64,000 nucleotides of DNA from Actinokineospora alba (GTDB taxonomy: Bacteria; Actinomycetota; Actinomycetes; Mycobacteriales; Pseudonocardiaceae), in assembly GCF_004362515.1 (NCBI RefSeq), contig NZ_SNXU01000001.1:930001-994000 (forward strand), in the 5' to 3' direction. Below, piece after piece: positions 63,986-64,000 of this stretch. The notes beneath the pieces are model-generated. The model made no database searches. It had not been told where the DNA came from and saw nothing but the letters and a program-made list of their open reading frames with translations. The position numbers were made by a program, and so were the translations under genes. Position 1 is the first letter of the stretch. The number at the start of each line of letters is the position of its first letter.

Positions 63986-64000
63986 TTACGACACCAGGCC
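63986..64000 (-). CDS. Possible 3' end of a gene beyond the right edge
   Basis: Reading leftward from the edge, GGC CTG GTG TCG TAA would end a minus-strand protein in GLVS. The stop lies 12 bases before a strong terminator, which is the usual arrangement. Only four codons are visible, so the family cannot be named. Confidence 0.4.
   Translation of the reverse strand, partial: GLVS

Overview
The window is chromosomal DNA of a high-GC actinobacterium. The order of housekeeping genes, the SsgA-family sporulation protein, the SigD/RsdA pair, actinobacterial SOS boxes (TCGAAC-N4-GTTCGA) and a TNT-domain protein point to a filamentous member of the Pseudonocardiales. This is inferred from gene content, not from a marker-gene comparison. 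No rRNA, tRNA, CRISPR array, transposase or phage gene was seen.

Layout. 1-2.0 kb: a decayed gene end, an HhH-GPD DNA-repair protein, DUF1918, a lipoprotein and an SsgA-family regulator. 2.2-5.3 kb: mdh, an Scr1-like HTH regulator, DUF3017 and folD. 5.3-19.9 kb: an accessory block holding a YdcZ-type transporter with its regulator, a 1742-residue repeat-rich protein ending in a TNT (NAD-glycohydrolase toxin) domain, a pentapeptide-repeat protein, and the SOS mutasome (imuA', imuB, a hidden 35-codon ORF, dnaE2) with two perfect LexA boxes. 20-34.2 kb: a block colinear with the Mycobacterium tuberculosis Rv0948c-Rv0957 region (purH, purN, perM-like, DUF5336, sucD, sucC, M23 peptidase, pcrA, chorismate mutase). 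It is interrupted by a B12-fold/membrane gene pair, a 1.2-kb gene-free stretch with degenerate repeats, and a small gene with its own LexA box. Chorismate mutase is preceded by a Tyr/Phe leader peptide and mutually exclusive hairpins, an apparent transcription attenuator.

34.2-46.97 kb: a PIG-L deacetylase, a four-gene membrane cluster with two Ser/Thr kinases, a LysR/EamA divergent pair, an HTH regulator, and a PspC-type envelope-stress two-component system facing a PspC membrane protein. 47.3-63.8 kb: guaA, catabolic or redox genes (aldehyde dehydrogenase, Tat-lipoprotein BBE oxidase, flavin monooxygenase with MBL hydrolase and a pRiA4 ORF-3-like protein), then the conserved series choD-like GMC oxidoreductase, GNAT, guaB3, guaB, DUF5319, rsdA and sigD, which matches Rv3409c-Rv3414c in mycobacteria.

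Functionally the window joins purine synthesis (purN, purH, folD, guaA, guaB, guaB3), TCA-cycle genes (mdh, sucCD), DNA repair and mutagenesis under SOS control (imuA', imuB, dnaE2, pcrA, HhH-GPD), and envelope or signalling genes. The most unusual items are the chorismate-mutase attenuator, the YezG-like/TNT giant protein, the hidden ORF in the mutasome operon and the small SOS-controlled Cys/His protein.
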